This document shows positions 32,704-44,475 of a DNA stretch of 64,000 nucleotides, one piece after another. The notes beneath the pieces were generated by a model. That model was not told the origin of the DNA and searched no databases. It saw only the letters and a list, made by a program, of their open reading frames with translations. The position numbers and the translations under genes were made by a program. The DNA comes from Nymphalis io (lineage: Eukaryota > Arthropoda > Insecta > Lepidoptera > Nymphalidae): positions 8,878,501-8,942,500 of the forward strand of contig NC_065899.1 of NCBI RefSeq assembly GCF_905147045.1, in the 5' to 3' direction. Position 1 is the stretch's first letter. Each line of letters begins with the position of its first letter.

Positions 32704-34020
32704 CACAATTGTTTGGTTTTCGAATATATAAATAAATAATTTATCATTTAAGGGAATTTGATGCGACGAAAATAATCATCTTATTGCTCGCTCATAGCAA
32801 GAGCTTCAGTGTGTATACTTTGCTTAAGAAATTTCTACATATCCAAAATATCTAGTGAAAACTCAACAATTTATATTTATGCACATGTAAGAGACGCTTA
32901 GACGTCTGATATTTAGATGAAGCTGAGTTTCGCGATAGAACTAAAATGCTACTACATAGCAAAATAGATTCATCCTAGCGTAAAAAGCAACCGCCTAGCG
33001 CTATCACGCTATTTAAAATCATTTTCTCCTTCTAATCTACAATACATTTAGTATTGTAGACAGACTAGAAATTCTTTTAATGGAAATAGAAAAGATAAAT
33101 TATGATTTTGTATGTGTTAAAAGATAAAGAGAGCTGCTTATCCTCATTTTTATAATTACTAGCCATAAATAAACAGTTACATTGTTTTTCTAATGTGTAA
33201 TAAAGTCACTCCATCGTTAATCAATAACATCGTAAGACACTAATCATTAACATTTTCAAAAGGCTATTTATGAAATCTGTATTTTGTTCCCTGTAACATC
33301 ACTATTTCGAATTAAAGATTTAATCAGGCTCCACCGTGACGGACGTAATCCGTCCGTTCAATTACACGCTTCAATAAATCCCTTCAAATGTTAATTTATT
33401 ACTATTAAAACCTTGGATTAATTCAATCACATTATGTTTTATCGTACTTTTTGATCGTCACGTTGTTTAAATATATTAAGATATTTTATACTTTGATCTA
33501 AGGACACGATCACACTTGAGATTTATTTTACGTTACTAAAATAATGCTTTTTTTGTTTATTTATAATATAAGTTCCTATATCTCAATACAAACTGTATAG
33601 AAATATATTTATTTATTATATTATCTCATTTCAAAATCAAAATAATATTTTATTTAAAGTATAATTATAATTGACCTATACATACTTTTGATTTAAACTG
33701 GCTGCTTGTTCGGACACTCCGTGGCACACATTATCGAGGATTAAACTTAATAGCTATGTTAATTAAATATAATTAAATTTTAAATAAAATCTTGTATAAA
33801 AATCAATGACTATAAACTGAAACATTTTTTTATCAGATCTGTAATATTTTAACGATTAATACGTCTTATTCAAAACACAACCACTATTTTTCACATGATC
33901 TTGTAACAGGTAACCTTCTAAATTACTAAGAGCTAAAACTATTATTAGCTCGTTTTCCTAATACTGGTATCGTTTGCTGGATTCGTTGACGTTTATCGTC
34001 ACTTACTTCAATCGTCAATT
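32704..34020. other. AT-rich non-coding DNA
   Basis: A perfect 10-bp inverted repeat with a 5-base loop lies at 33036-33060 (tctacaatac, gtattgtaga). No gene is recognised. Confidence 0.5.
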
Positions 34021-34311
34021 ACTGGTGGTAGTGCTTTGTGGTACCTACCCAGGCGAGCTGCAAGCTCGCCTGGGTAGGTACCGCCCACTTCTCAGATATT
34101 CTACCGCAAAACAGCAGTACTTGTTATTGTTGTGTTCCGGTTTGAAGGGTGAGTGAGCCAGTGTAATTACAGGCACAAGGGACATAAAATCTTAGTTCCG
34201 ATGGTTGGTGGCGCATTGGCTATGTAAGCGATTTGTGACCACTTACCATCCAGGTGGCTGTACCAGGTGGCCCATATGCTCGTCCGCCTTCCTATTCAAT
34301 AAAAAAAAAAA
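34021..34311 (+). mobile_element. SINE-C copy carrying an inverted insertion
   Basis: The copy runs from actggtggtagtgctttgtg to cctattcaataaaaaaaaaa. Between gtgctttgtg and caagctcgcc it has an inserted reverse copy of its own next segment, making the palindrome at 34040-34082. A part of the later body is deleted and a short piece (ccaggtggctgta) is duplicated near 34250-34270. Confidence 0.9.
34040..34082. repeat. Perfect 20-bp inverted repeat inside SINE-C
   Basis: Arms ggtacctacccaggcgagct (34040-34059) and its exact reverse complement (34063-34082) flank a 3-base spacer. The right arm is native SINE-C sequence. The left arm is the inverted extra copy. Confidence 0.96.
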
Positions 34312-34384
34312 CTTCTCTTAGAGGGGCAGTGCCCATATTTTTTCTTCTTCAATAAACGGATTATCTAAAGAAAAAAAATTTTGA

Positions 34385-34520
34385 CAAGCCGGTTGGCGTG
34401 GTTGGTGGATGCTTTGTTTCACGCTGAAGGTTGTGGGTTTGATTCCCACCCAGGACAGATCTGTACAAGCTTAATTTAGGATCAGATGGCCGTGTGTGAT
34501 AAAGGTCCCAGGATATTATT
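34385..34520 (+). mobile_element. SINE-D copy with internal deletion
   Basis: The head GCCGGTTGGCGTGGTTGGTG and B box GGTTTGATTCCC are followed by cccaggacagat. The sequence then jumps directly to ctgtacaagcttaatttagg, losing about 130 bases present in the copies at 13165 and 22320. The ATT tail is intact. Confidence 0.88.
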
Positions 34521-36904
34521 ATAATATTATAAAAAATATATTTTCAAATCAGTGGTAGGTACCTTATTTAACCGTAATCATAATATAATTAAAAATTTAA
34601 TATAGATAATTTTATTTCATTGCGGAACTTATTCACGCATAGCTACTATATAATATATAATGACGATTTACTTAACCTCATGTCATTAAATAATAACACG
34701 CACAATGATTTTATGACCCACATTCCATAACGTTATGCGGATTACCCGCATCGTATCACAACTTTGCTTGAATGTAATAACTTGTGGTAAGGGTAAAGCC
34801 ACGCTTGACGTTTCTCACTCAAACTGTTTACTGATTTTGACGCACAATTGTTTTGTTCCTGTCGAGTATAAGCCATGATGTATCAACGGCTGAACATATT
34901 TGTTTAAAGATTCTGTGATAACGACGCTATAGTGATATGACCACAACCGCGGAACCAGAAGTTATAGATTTTATGCTAATGTATAAATAATAAGAATTGC
35001 AGATTACACACAGTTTACAAAGAATACGAACGAAAAAAATTTATCATCTTTTAACCTCGTGATATTTTTTTTTACATCTTGTTTATCATATTATGAAATA
35101 TCGTGTTTAATTTATATTTTTAGAAAACTACCTTTCGCCCGCGGCCTTGTCCGCGTGAGGGGGATGGATTTGTTAGGTGTACCCTCTGTATCAAAATTTG
35201 TTTCAGCGAGGCAGCCAGACACGACGGGACCTAGTTTTTATAACATAATGAACAGTTTATTAATGTATTATAAAAAAACATTTCCAAATATATCATCTTA
35301 ATAATTTTGTAAACCTAAAATGAAGTGGCTGGTGAAGGAACTAACGCGAAAATGACTTTGTTTCATACTATTTAATGATAATGTTTTTATTTTTCTTCAG
35401 TATTTATAATAAATTGTATCGGTAGCTGCAAATATTCTAGTTCTCACCATTCGGTGGTAGAAGTTCGTTAAAATAATCTTAATATTAAATTTTTGCAACC
35501 ATATTACATATCCTACAAAACTTGCATAAAATATAATTTATTACTTAGTCCGCAATTTTATCAAAATATTGAATTGGTAATCCTGGTTTAAAGTAGGTAA
35601 TGTTACGGGTTTTTTTTCACACGAAGTATATGTATATGAAAACTGACGTTAATACAAGAATGTTTGCACTTACCAACTTTATCGCTGATTCTAAGATGAT
35701 ACTCACTTATGATTCTCTGCTGGTTAAATATGCGACGTGGTGAATTCTACTTACTGAAGCCAAGCTCGTTGGACAGGAGCAAACAAAGTGCGAGTCGACA
35801 AAGGGCGTCACAATCTTTCGAAGTGGCAGAAATCTCCCAGAATTCAAAATAGTATTTCCATGCTTAATATATCTTGGAAAAAAATATCAAAGAGGTGATC
35901 CATTTGAAACAGCAAGTATTTGGAATTAGGTTTTTGTAAAAAAAGCCTTCGTTGTCAATGTCAATTCAAAAACCAATTAAATGCCTTTCATAGACATGAA
36001 TTTGCGAAAATAATCATATATCAGCTTTATTATGTGAGTGTAGTTGCGTGCTGAGAACGCAAGAGGTCTACTTGCTAATATACGCATATAAGTTTCAGGT
36101 CTATGTAAATAAATAACTATGCTTTGAATTATGTATATCCTTTTGTGGATGTTCGATTGGCTTAATAGCTGATTAGGGCTTTACTTAGAATATTAATTAA
36201 ACACATGAAATTGATCTGAAATTGTACCAAACGTTCCATAACGCTCTAACGCAATTTATATCATGGTACTCGTAAGCTAGTGGAAATTCTAACTACTCTC
36301 TTAAGTGCTTAGACCGTTCTTAAAGGCGTATAATCGTATTATTAAATGGATGAATTGATACAGCTGTAAGTTTACTGGAAGGCGTTAAAATTTTAACAAT
36401 AATTCCGCGTGAAAAATCTTGATATTTCAGCGATGATGAAAATTTAAGGCTAACATTCCTTAAAAATCCTTCTTAAAGTATTAATTTTCCTTTGGATTTC
36501 GATCAATAAAAAAATATTGTTTTAAATGTAATATTAAAACAAAATATAATACAAACTCATCATTTTTGTAAATGAGAGACATAAAGATACTACTGTTAAT
36601 AACAATAATTCTAACGATAACTCTGAACATGATTTTATTCTTAAATTCTTTCAATAAAATTTAAGGGACTTTATGGCTTCGTATCCATCGTTCGCAAATA
36701 AAAAGAATCCTTAGTCAATACTTCGAATTAATAAGAGTATAGTATTACCAGCGATGCGGAGATGGATCGTGATGGTCGATTTGAGTAGTCTAGTCTTTAA
36801 CTTAAATACCGATTCCTTTAAATAATCACTTCCTATACATTTCATTACAATTTAAAATAAATGTTTCGATTTACTTAATCTTACTAATTTTTTGGTTCGT
36901 TGGT
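34521..36904. other. AT-rich DNA with one Helitron-like end
   Basis: Only the fragment at 35119-35225 is recognised. A slightly CG-richer stretch at 35715-35830 has no assigned function. Confidence 0.45.
35119..35225 (-). mobile_element. Helitron-like 3'-end fragment
   Basis: The plus strand reads ctttcgcccgcggccttgtc then cgcgtgagggggatggattt and gtatcaaaatttgtttcagc. It corresponds to the GC-rich end and adjacent body of the Helitron-like family on the minus strand. Confidence 0.45.
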
Positions 36905-37205
36905 CTCGAGCTCCTGGAGTCAAACACCGTGTCAGCCCAATAAAAAGTTATTGAGTGTTTCTATTAAAACATTGTCACTAACAGTCCGGAGTCTGGAAAT
37001 TGTCAGTATTTCCTGTGCCATGAATAAGAAATATTTCCTGCGATTGAAGTCATTCTAGTCACTCGGACGGATCATAAGAGTGAGGTAATAGTACACTTAT
37101 AGTTGGGCGCATACTTGTGTACTGTACCACATCTCACGTACAAAGTGCGTAGTAGTAGTCTCTGGAGAATGACCGTTGATAGCTGAAATCGATCAGGACA
37201 TCATC
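36905..37205 (+). mobile_element. Degenerate SINE-A copy
   Basis: It contains ggtctcgagctcctggagtc, gcccaataaaaagttattga, acagtccggagtctgg, gatcataagagtgaggtaat and tagctgaaatcgatcaggac in SINE-A order. The minus-strand frame 37322-37134 is a shadow. Confidence 0.65.
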
Positions 37206-37562
37206 ATCACAAACATCACTATTATAACGATAATACATGCAAATATATATATATATATATATTATTTTAAGCAAAAATCTGAATGTAACTGATATCACAG
37301 AGTTAAAAAAAAATTGATCCAAAGATTATTTATTATAAAAAAATACCTTACAGTAAATTACTCATTGGCTTAATAAGCTAGTTATTCGAAATCCAACGAA
37401 GCCGTTAGTTTTGCGTCTGATCTCTAATGAAATTTTATACTGTAGCTGATTATAAAATAATATGATAATTATATAATATATGCACTGCCTTTTAAACAGT
37501 CCATCTATTAGCCGATCTATTGTATAATCATCTGTTCTTAAAGAATAACGCAATTTATCATT

Positions 37563-37860
37563 CTTTTTTTTTTTTTTTATAGAATAGGAAGGAGGACGAG
37601 CATATGGGCCACCTGATGGTAAGTGGTCACCAAACGCCCTTAGACATTGGCATTGTAAGAAATGTCAACCATCGCTTATAGCCAATGCGCCACCAACCTT
37701 GGGAACTAAGATTTTATGTCCCTTGTGCCTGTAATTACACTGGCTCACTCACCCTTCAAACCGGAACACAACAATATCAAGTATTGCTGTTTTGCGGTAG
37801 AATATCTGATGAGTGGGTGGTACCTACCCAGACGAGCTTGCACAAAGCCCTACCACCAGT
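37563..37860 (-). mobile_element. SINE-C copy, near full length
   Basis: The plus strand runs from a poly-T and atagaataggaaggaggacg to gccctaccaccagt. This is a full minus-strand SINE-C. The frame at 37685-37915 is a shadow. Confidence 0.93.
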
Positions 37861-40800
37861 AAAATTAAGACAGTTTAAGTTGTTAAATATAAAAATATCC
37901 GTACCAGAACTTTAGTTATTAGTAGATGTACAATAAGTGATTTTTTAAAATAATATAATAATAAACATCAAAAAGTCAGTCACTCATACGAGATAAGATT
38001 CTGTTATAAGCTTGTGGGTAATGTAAAGCCGCCATAAAAAAAGTGTTTTTATTTCCACCGTATAATACCAAATCGCTCAGTCGTTTCTTTCTTAATGTTT
38101 TGATTAAGACAATGATTAAGACACACGATAGGACACATTAATCATATTTATACTTTTTTACGAAATATGTATTGAGCGCTGTGTTTAGAAAAAACCACGG
38201 ACGTAACAATACATGCATAAATGTTATAAACTTCACCTTTTTAGAAAAGTCAAATAATGAAAAGCATAATTAATATAGTAAATGTCTTAAAAATTAGTCA
38301 CGGTACTTTGACGATCATGGAAACATAGTATTATTATATACAAGAAAAAATCCTATACACGCTTTTTTTTTTGTTTAATTTCCCATTGAGCTAGAAATAT
38401 ATTGTAAGCTCACAGTACTCAGAAACTCAGTCGTGTTGAATGAATCTAGTAGAAATCACAAGCGTTCCATTCGCTCACTCATTTGTTGCATTAAAAGGAA
38501 TCCCGGCTAGGGATAATAAAAACATAAATTATTTTTACTAACTTTTCCGTAGCATTTTGTAGCTTGCGATGTGGTCCGGGAAGTAGCGTTGCTTTCTTTA
38601 TAGTTATTTATTTTGTATGCTTATTCTAAATATTTTAATAAATTGATAGTTTATATATGACTAATAAACAAACAATCGTCAATCCGCCAGTCGTGCTGAA
38701 TTTGGTCGTTAGCAAATGTACAAAGTATAAATAAAATATCTAAAAGCCATAACATTTAACTAAATTATTTCTGCATTAATTGCTGACTAATACTAAAACT
38801 AATAGTAAGTACAATCAATAACCAATAATTGATTATTTCAACAATACATAAAAAAAACAAAGTAAAATAATTTCACCGCGGTAATCCGCTTATCGCTACT
38901 TTATGAAGTAAAAAAAAATTAACATTATTTATTTGCTAAGTACCTACTCTTTTGTCGTTTTTTAATTTTTGTTCTTTTTTTATTGTATAGTTTAAGTCTA
39001 TAAGTGTTGTAATACCGATGTATGGATAAATTCAATAGGATTTTTGTTACATCGTTCTTAATACAGTAGAACATAAAAAAAATCAAATATATATTTTAAT
39101 AATAAATAAAAAAAATATTCAATGAAATTACTCGTTGAACACTCTTTTATATAAAAATTATAATAACAACAATCAGCTTTAAAATACATCATTTTATAAA
39201 ATTTTATCAATTCAAATTTAGTAAAAAAATGTGTCATATTTGCTTTCAAGTGCTTTTAAACCTACATAAATAAGTTATATTTTAGATTTTATAAGATAAG
39301 TTTATTTGGAAGTTTTTTATAATAAAAAAAATTATATAGATATTATAAGCAATAATAATAATCTAGCAGCATTAAATAATTTTAACATTTTCAAAGCTGC
39401 CTCCCGGACCTGCGTTCCTATAGCTTATGTTAAATATATTGTTCTTAGAAAAGTTCCATTTAGCGTTTCTGAAAGAGTGTTTGTAGTGTAAAGTTAAAGA
39501 CTGCTTAAAGGGTGGAAAACTATATACAAGGTTTATATTCTGTAATTTACAAGTAAGTTTTAAGTTTAAAAAAATACTTTAACATTTTTATATGGTAATG
39601 TTATATCGTAGCGATAGTTTAAACAAGTTTATATGTTTTTAGTTTTATATAATCTTATGTTTATAATTGGTGTTTAAATAATTGTATCATAGTCTAGGAT
39701 TATATCATAGGATTGTACGATCACGTCATCAAGTTTAAACAGCCTAATTTAAATATTTAATAAATATTAAGTAAGCGTAATGCTTCCATGTTGATTAAAG
39801 TATTTCGATTTCGATACTTGATTTTATTAATTCTCGCACTTACTAGGTAAGTACAATAACAATAAATATGCACATGCTAATTTTTTGAAACTTGCAATAA
39901 AATCATATTTTAGTATATCAAGCAATAAGTAGAACTGTTATTATTCTAAATTTAGAAGCGAATTTTGGATGATTCCAAAAATATCCTCTTTATAATATTA
40001 CTAACTAAAACTAGTATCATTTAATAAAAACTTCAAACAGCCGAAACTGAAGCCTTTTGGCTTTTATCCAATTTGTCTCTATATTATTTGAGCGGTCTTA
40101 CTCAATAGCTTTTCAATGATGATTCTTTGAAAAGCTATTGTCGATAAAATATCAAAAGTTTAATGAAAGGTCGGAGTAAATTTCTTTACGGATAACTCTT
40201 GAATTAACTTACAAACCTGTAGATGAAAGTTATTAATGAAAATTGCTTCTTTTGTATTACAATTAGATTTTTTGGTTATTGAAATGTGTACTGAATATAT
40301 ACTTCGTTCGCGAGTTCGATGTCTAGACATAAGAAACTAAATAGACAACTGTAACTTAAGATTCAAGTCCTGAAAATTATAATTAACAGCTACGATACAT
40401 TATTCCTAAAAATAAAAGTTTTTCTTAGTAACGTCCCAAACACGAGAGATACCACACAATTATATGAATGAGTCAATATAAAAAGATATTACTATGAGAC
40501 ATACTATGAGAACAAAACGTAAGTTTGAATTAATTATATTACACAGTAAGTCGCGAGATTATAATAATTATAATGACGAGATGTTAAGTGAAATTTCGAA
40601 TGTTTTTTTATAAATTTTAAATTGAAATTGTATTTTTTGAGATATTACATTTAGAGCGGAAATAATAAAGTGGAAATAATTGACAAAAATCCTGGCTTTT
40701 AAATTTCAATTTAAATTAAATTAATTGTGTGTATTATCTTATTTATATATGAAAAGCATCAACAATATTCTGTTAGTTTTTATAATATGTATATTGTTGT

Positions 40801-40954
40801 AAAAATAAGCGAATGTAATATTGTATAGCAATCGTGAGGTGTGACATAGATATGTGTAAAACATATGCGAATTTCGAACACACTCTGTACTATTTACTCG
40901 TAGATCATATATATCATATATACTTATTAAGCATCTATACTAACATTTAACTTT
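37861..40954. other. AT-rich non-coding DNA
   Basis: A 38-base perfect hairpin lies at 40103-40140. Around 39690-39820 the sequence ends gattaaagtatttcgatttc, which resembles a LINE 3' end, but I cannot assign it. The frames at 39058-39249 and 39306-39491 lack motifs. Confidence 0.45.
40103..40140. repeat. Perfect 14-bp hairpin with 10-base loop
   Basis: Arms caatagcttttcaa (40103-40116) and ttgaaaagctattg (40127-40140) are exact complements. Confidence 0.9.
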
Positions 40955-41212
40955 ATCGTGGGTTTAAACCCGGGCAAGCACCACTGAATTTTTTATGTGC
41001 TTAATTTGTAATTATAATTCATCTCGTGCTTTACGGTGAAGGAAAACATCGTGAGGAAACCTGCATGTGTCTAATTTCACTGAAATTCTGCCATATGTGT
41101 ATTTCACCAACCCGCACTGGAGCAGCATGGTGGAATAAGCTCCAAACCTTCTCCTCAAAAAGGGGAGAGGAGGCCTTTAGCCCAGCAGTGGGACATTCAC
41201 AGGCTGTTAATA
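40955..41212 (+). mobile_element. SINE-B copy, head partly missing
   Basis: The copy starts within the B-box region (GGTTTAAACCC) and runs through cacgtgaggaaacctgcatg-like body to ggggagaggaggcctttagc, cccagcagtgggacattcac and aggctgtta. The 3' 50 bases resemble the 3' end of the RTE element at 11976-12020. Frames at 41026-41268 and 41240-41031 are shadows. Confidence 0.92.
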
Positions 41213-41599
41213 AAGTTCTCGAGCACCCGCATGAAGCCATATATACATATTTGATAGTTTTTTATTAGCATATAATCTCAATAATTGTGAAAACTACATT
41301 TTGCAAGTCATAAATTTTGTAATAAAATTTAGCCAAAGCATACTTAATGAAGAAGCAATGTTGCTGTAATAGAGAAACTAATTATTCATCAATCAATCAA
41401 ATTAAAAGAAAAAGTTGCAAATGGCAAAAGTCTTAATAGATTCTAAAATTGTTCGTAAACTGATGAAGCTCAAGGATCCCTTAATTTCCATTATATTTTC
41501 AGAGTTCGATACATCACGAGATGTCGTAAAAGTTCAACTTGGTTTAGAAATTAGCTTATTTCACCACACTGGTCCTATGAGATGATATCCTATGTACTG

Positions 41600-41760
41600 G
41601 TTTTATGAGGGCGCCTAGCACGAGATGAACTACTTGAATAAATACATATAACAAAATTAGAGTTCAATCCAGATTTGAACTCACAAGCTATGGTTAAGAT
41701 TTATGTAAACAGTTTAGTGGTTACTTAAATCTTAACCATAGCATCGGCTCTTGTTTATGA
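41600..41760 (-). mobile_element. Degenerate SINE-B with inverted head duplication
   Basis: The plus strand reads gcctagcacgagatgaacta, then gatttgaactcacaagctat, ggttaagatttatg. This is the SINE-B head on the minus strand. It is immediately followed by an opposite-strand copy of the head (cagtttagtggttacttaaa, tcttaaccatagcatcggc). The two form the palindrome at 41688-41743. Confidence 0.65.
41688..41743. repeat. Perfect 17-bp inverted repeat inside SINE-B
   Basis: Arms gctatggttaagattta (41688-41704) and taaatcttaaccatagc (41727-41743) are exact complements around a 22-base spacer. Confidence 0.95.
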
Positions 41761-42344
41761 CAAGCATTTTCTTTTGTTCACTGTTCACAATAACTTCCAG
41801 ATGATCCAGCAAATATAAAATTTCCATTAATATTCCTTCAGTAACCTTTAAGATAAGCGGAGCACGAGCAAACACTAATTGCGTTATATATTCATTTCTG
41901 ATACATTTGTAACATCAGACGAATGTACGAGCTAGTCACAGGTTCGCTTCATAAATAAATTATATAGTACATAACAGCGCAACCAGTAAAAACTAGCAAA
42001 AAAAGGGTTAAAGAAAATGTACTCTTAATTTATTTAATGAAAATTTCATGGGCTTTTTAATTTTAAAATAAATATTTATTTATTATACGCTGTTAATAAA
42101 AACATCGAACAGAGGAAAACTGTTAGTGTTGTGGAAAATCTGACATAATCCTCATTGGAACGACGTAGTGAATTAATCCGAATAAATCTCCTTACTGCTC
42201 GAGAATTTTCTTTATCATGAGAAGACTTCTGGGCTGGAACGCTTTAGCTATATAAATAATAACGTAACGTTACTATTTACACTAACAAACAACATATTTT
42301 TACACTTACAATTTAAACTAACAAACTACTTACTGGATTATAAA

Positions 42345-42560
42345 GTTGCAGATCAAGGTCGCAGGCTCAAAAAATATATTCGATGCTTTAAAATTAATTC
42401 TTAATATCTAAATAAGAGGTTGCCAGTGCTTATACATTGGTATATGTTTACTTGAAAACACATAAAGCTGTTGGTCGTAATTGTTTTTCGGTCGCCTTGG
42501 ATTACCACTCCATCGGATTTTTAAAGTGAGGGGAAAAGGACACACCTATTTTAGTTACTT
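42345..42560 (+). mobile_element. Degenerate SINE-A body
   Basis: It contains gttgcagatcaaggtcgcag, gaaaacacataaagctgttg, ttttcggtcgccttggatta and ccactccatcggatttt, in SINE-A order with several deletions. Confidence 0.5.
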
Positions 42561-42612
42561 TCTCCTCAAAAAGGAGTGCAAGCCCAGCAGCGGGAAATAT
42601 TAACAGGCAACA
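42561..42612 (+). mobile_element. SINE-B 3' tail fragment
   Basis: It reads tctcctcaaaaaggagtgca then agcccagcagcgggaaatat and taacaggc, which is the last 50 bases of SINE-B. It directly follows a decayed SINE-A body. Confidence 0.7.
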
Positions 42613-44394
42613 CAAGGTAACTGTGTGCAGTACACAAGAAATTTAATCGAATTTCATATTATACAATACTAGTTTAATAAATTAATATTCATACTTTTTT
42701 TCTATATTGCCATATCATTATTTTCGGTGACTATAGAAAAGTTAAAACAAAAATTAAAGAAACATGAGTCGATTTCCTAACATTAATTTTAAATCACTCG
42801 TATAAAGTAAAACTAATCTTAATACCAGCCCTTGAATGTTTCAGAATTTTAATCAAATAAAACTTTAATTAAGTTAGTATACAACCTTCTGAAATTATGT
42901 GTTTATAATAGTTTATTGAAAAGCACTAATGAATTATGAATCATAAGACAGAATTGCGTACATTTTACAACTAAAATTGTCATTAATTTGTATCTCCAAG
43001 TTTTCATTCTAGCGCTGTAATTTAAATATTGTCGATCAAAAATAATTGGATGAACACTTCTTTCTAAAGTACTACTATTACATTTTTTTCCAACACTCTT
43101 AACTTAAGAGTTAACTTAAGTATTGATGTTTTAAATTACAACAGTATTGAATTGTTTACAAGACTATCTGTTTTTCGAAAAACAAGATATAAAAGTTACT
43201 TTAATTTTAATTATGATATTCTTGCTTTAACATTTTAATATTTTGTCTTACACAATAATATCTTAAAACGAATATTGTTAATATATGTAAACTTGAATGT
43301 TCATCAAAATATTGATATGGAATATCGTCAACTTTCCTGCCCTTTTATGGAGTTAAAGTCGTAAAAACAATGTTATTGTTATTTTACTGGAGGTTATTAT
43401 TGCATATATTATGTATAATATAGTAGCATTTGTCATTAAAGCGAAATTCTGACACACGTACATTCTCTTGCGGAACATTCACTGGTTGCTACTTCGATCT
43501 TTTACGAATGAAATATATCCAAGGATTATTATTTACATTAGGAAGTTATATTGTTTGACAACTAAAAGTCTAAATAGATACTGTACAAATGACCACGTGG
43601 AATGGTGACAAGAAGGTTAGCCGCATTTTCCTGTTGAATATAAATTCCTATTATCTGGATAAAGAATGAATCAGCCCTCTTGTCACAAGTAGAGACAATA
43701 GGACGGGGTGTAATTGTTTAATGTGTCATGTATTTAATAAATTAGTAATATATCATAAATGGACCCAATGAGTTAAAATTAGGTGAAACGTGCAAATGTT
43801 TTATACATTTCAATCTAAATTTAAATTAGCTATATCACTTAGACTAAAATTGTAAACTTCTACTAATTGTCGGCTCCTAATTAGTAGAAGTTTCGTAGTA
43901 CAACTCGCAAACAAGACTAATTAGTAAATCAAATCGTGGAACGGCAGAATCTCACTCGATAAAAACCTAACGTTAACATATACCATGACCAATTATATTA
44001 TTAATATATTATGTAAATTTTATATTTATGTATCTTATAAAATATTCTACTTATCATAGTATTATTATATATAAAAACATTTTAATTTTTATATTTGGTT
44101 TGGTAATTTCAATGCAATTACAATGGACAGAAAACTTTTTATTTATGAGTTTATATACCATCTTTCCCATTATACTTAAAATATTATATTTAAGTTAATT
44201 TGATAATGCGCAGTAAAAAATTTATACAATCATGATTCAGGTGGTATTGTCATTTATTTGGAATTAGCGAAGTGTGTGTATCCTGCATGAATAAAAGATT
44301 TGCCAGACTTTTACGACCGGCCGTCTGCCTGCCGCCGACCCTCCTTGGGAATTATTTTGCTGGTATTTTAGTTCCTAGTTGACTGCTTTTTTGT
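42613..44394. other. AT-rich non-coding DNA
   Basis: A perfect 15-bp hairpin lies at 43854-43893. No gene or repeat family is recognised. Confidence 0.5.
43854..43893. repeat. Perfect 15-bp hairpin with 10-base loop
   Basis: Arms aaacttctactaatt (43854-43868) and aattagtagaagttt (43879-43893) are exact complements. Confidence 0.92.
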
Positions 44395-44475
44395 TCTAGT
44401 GGCTAAATATAGGGTTGCAGATCCCAAGATCCTGGTTTAACGCGTCAACTTGGGCCATTAAAAATATTGGTAGCC
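44395..44475 (+). mobile_element. Degenerate SINE-A head
   Basis: It reads ctagtggctaaatatagggt, tgcagatcccaagatcctgg and ttgggccattaaaaatattg, matching the SINE-A tRNA-like head and first body bases. Confidence 0.5.
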
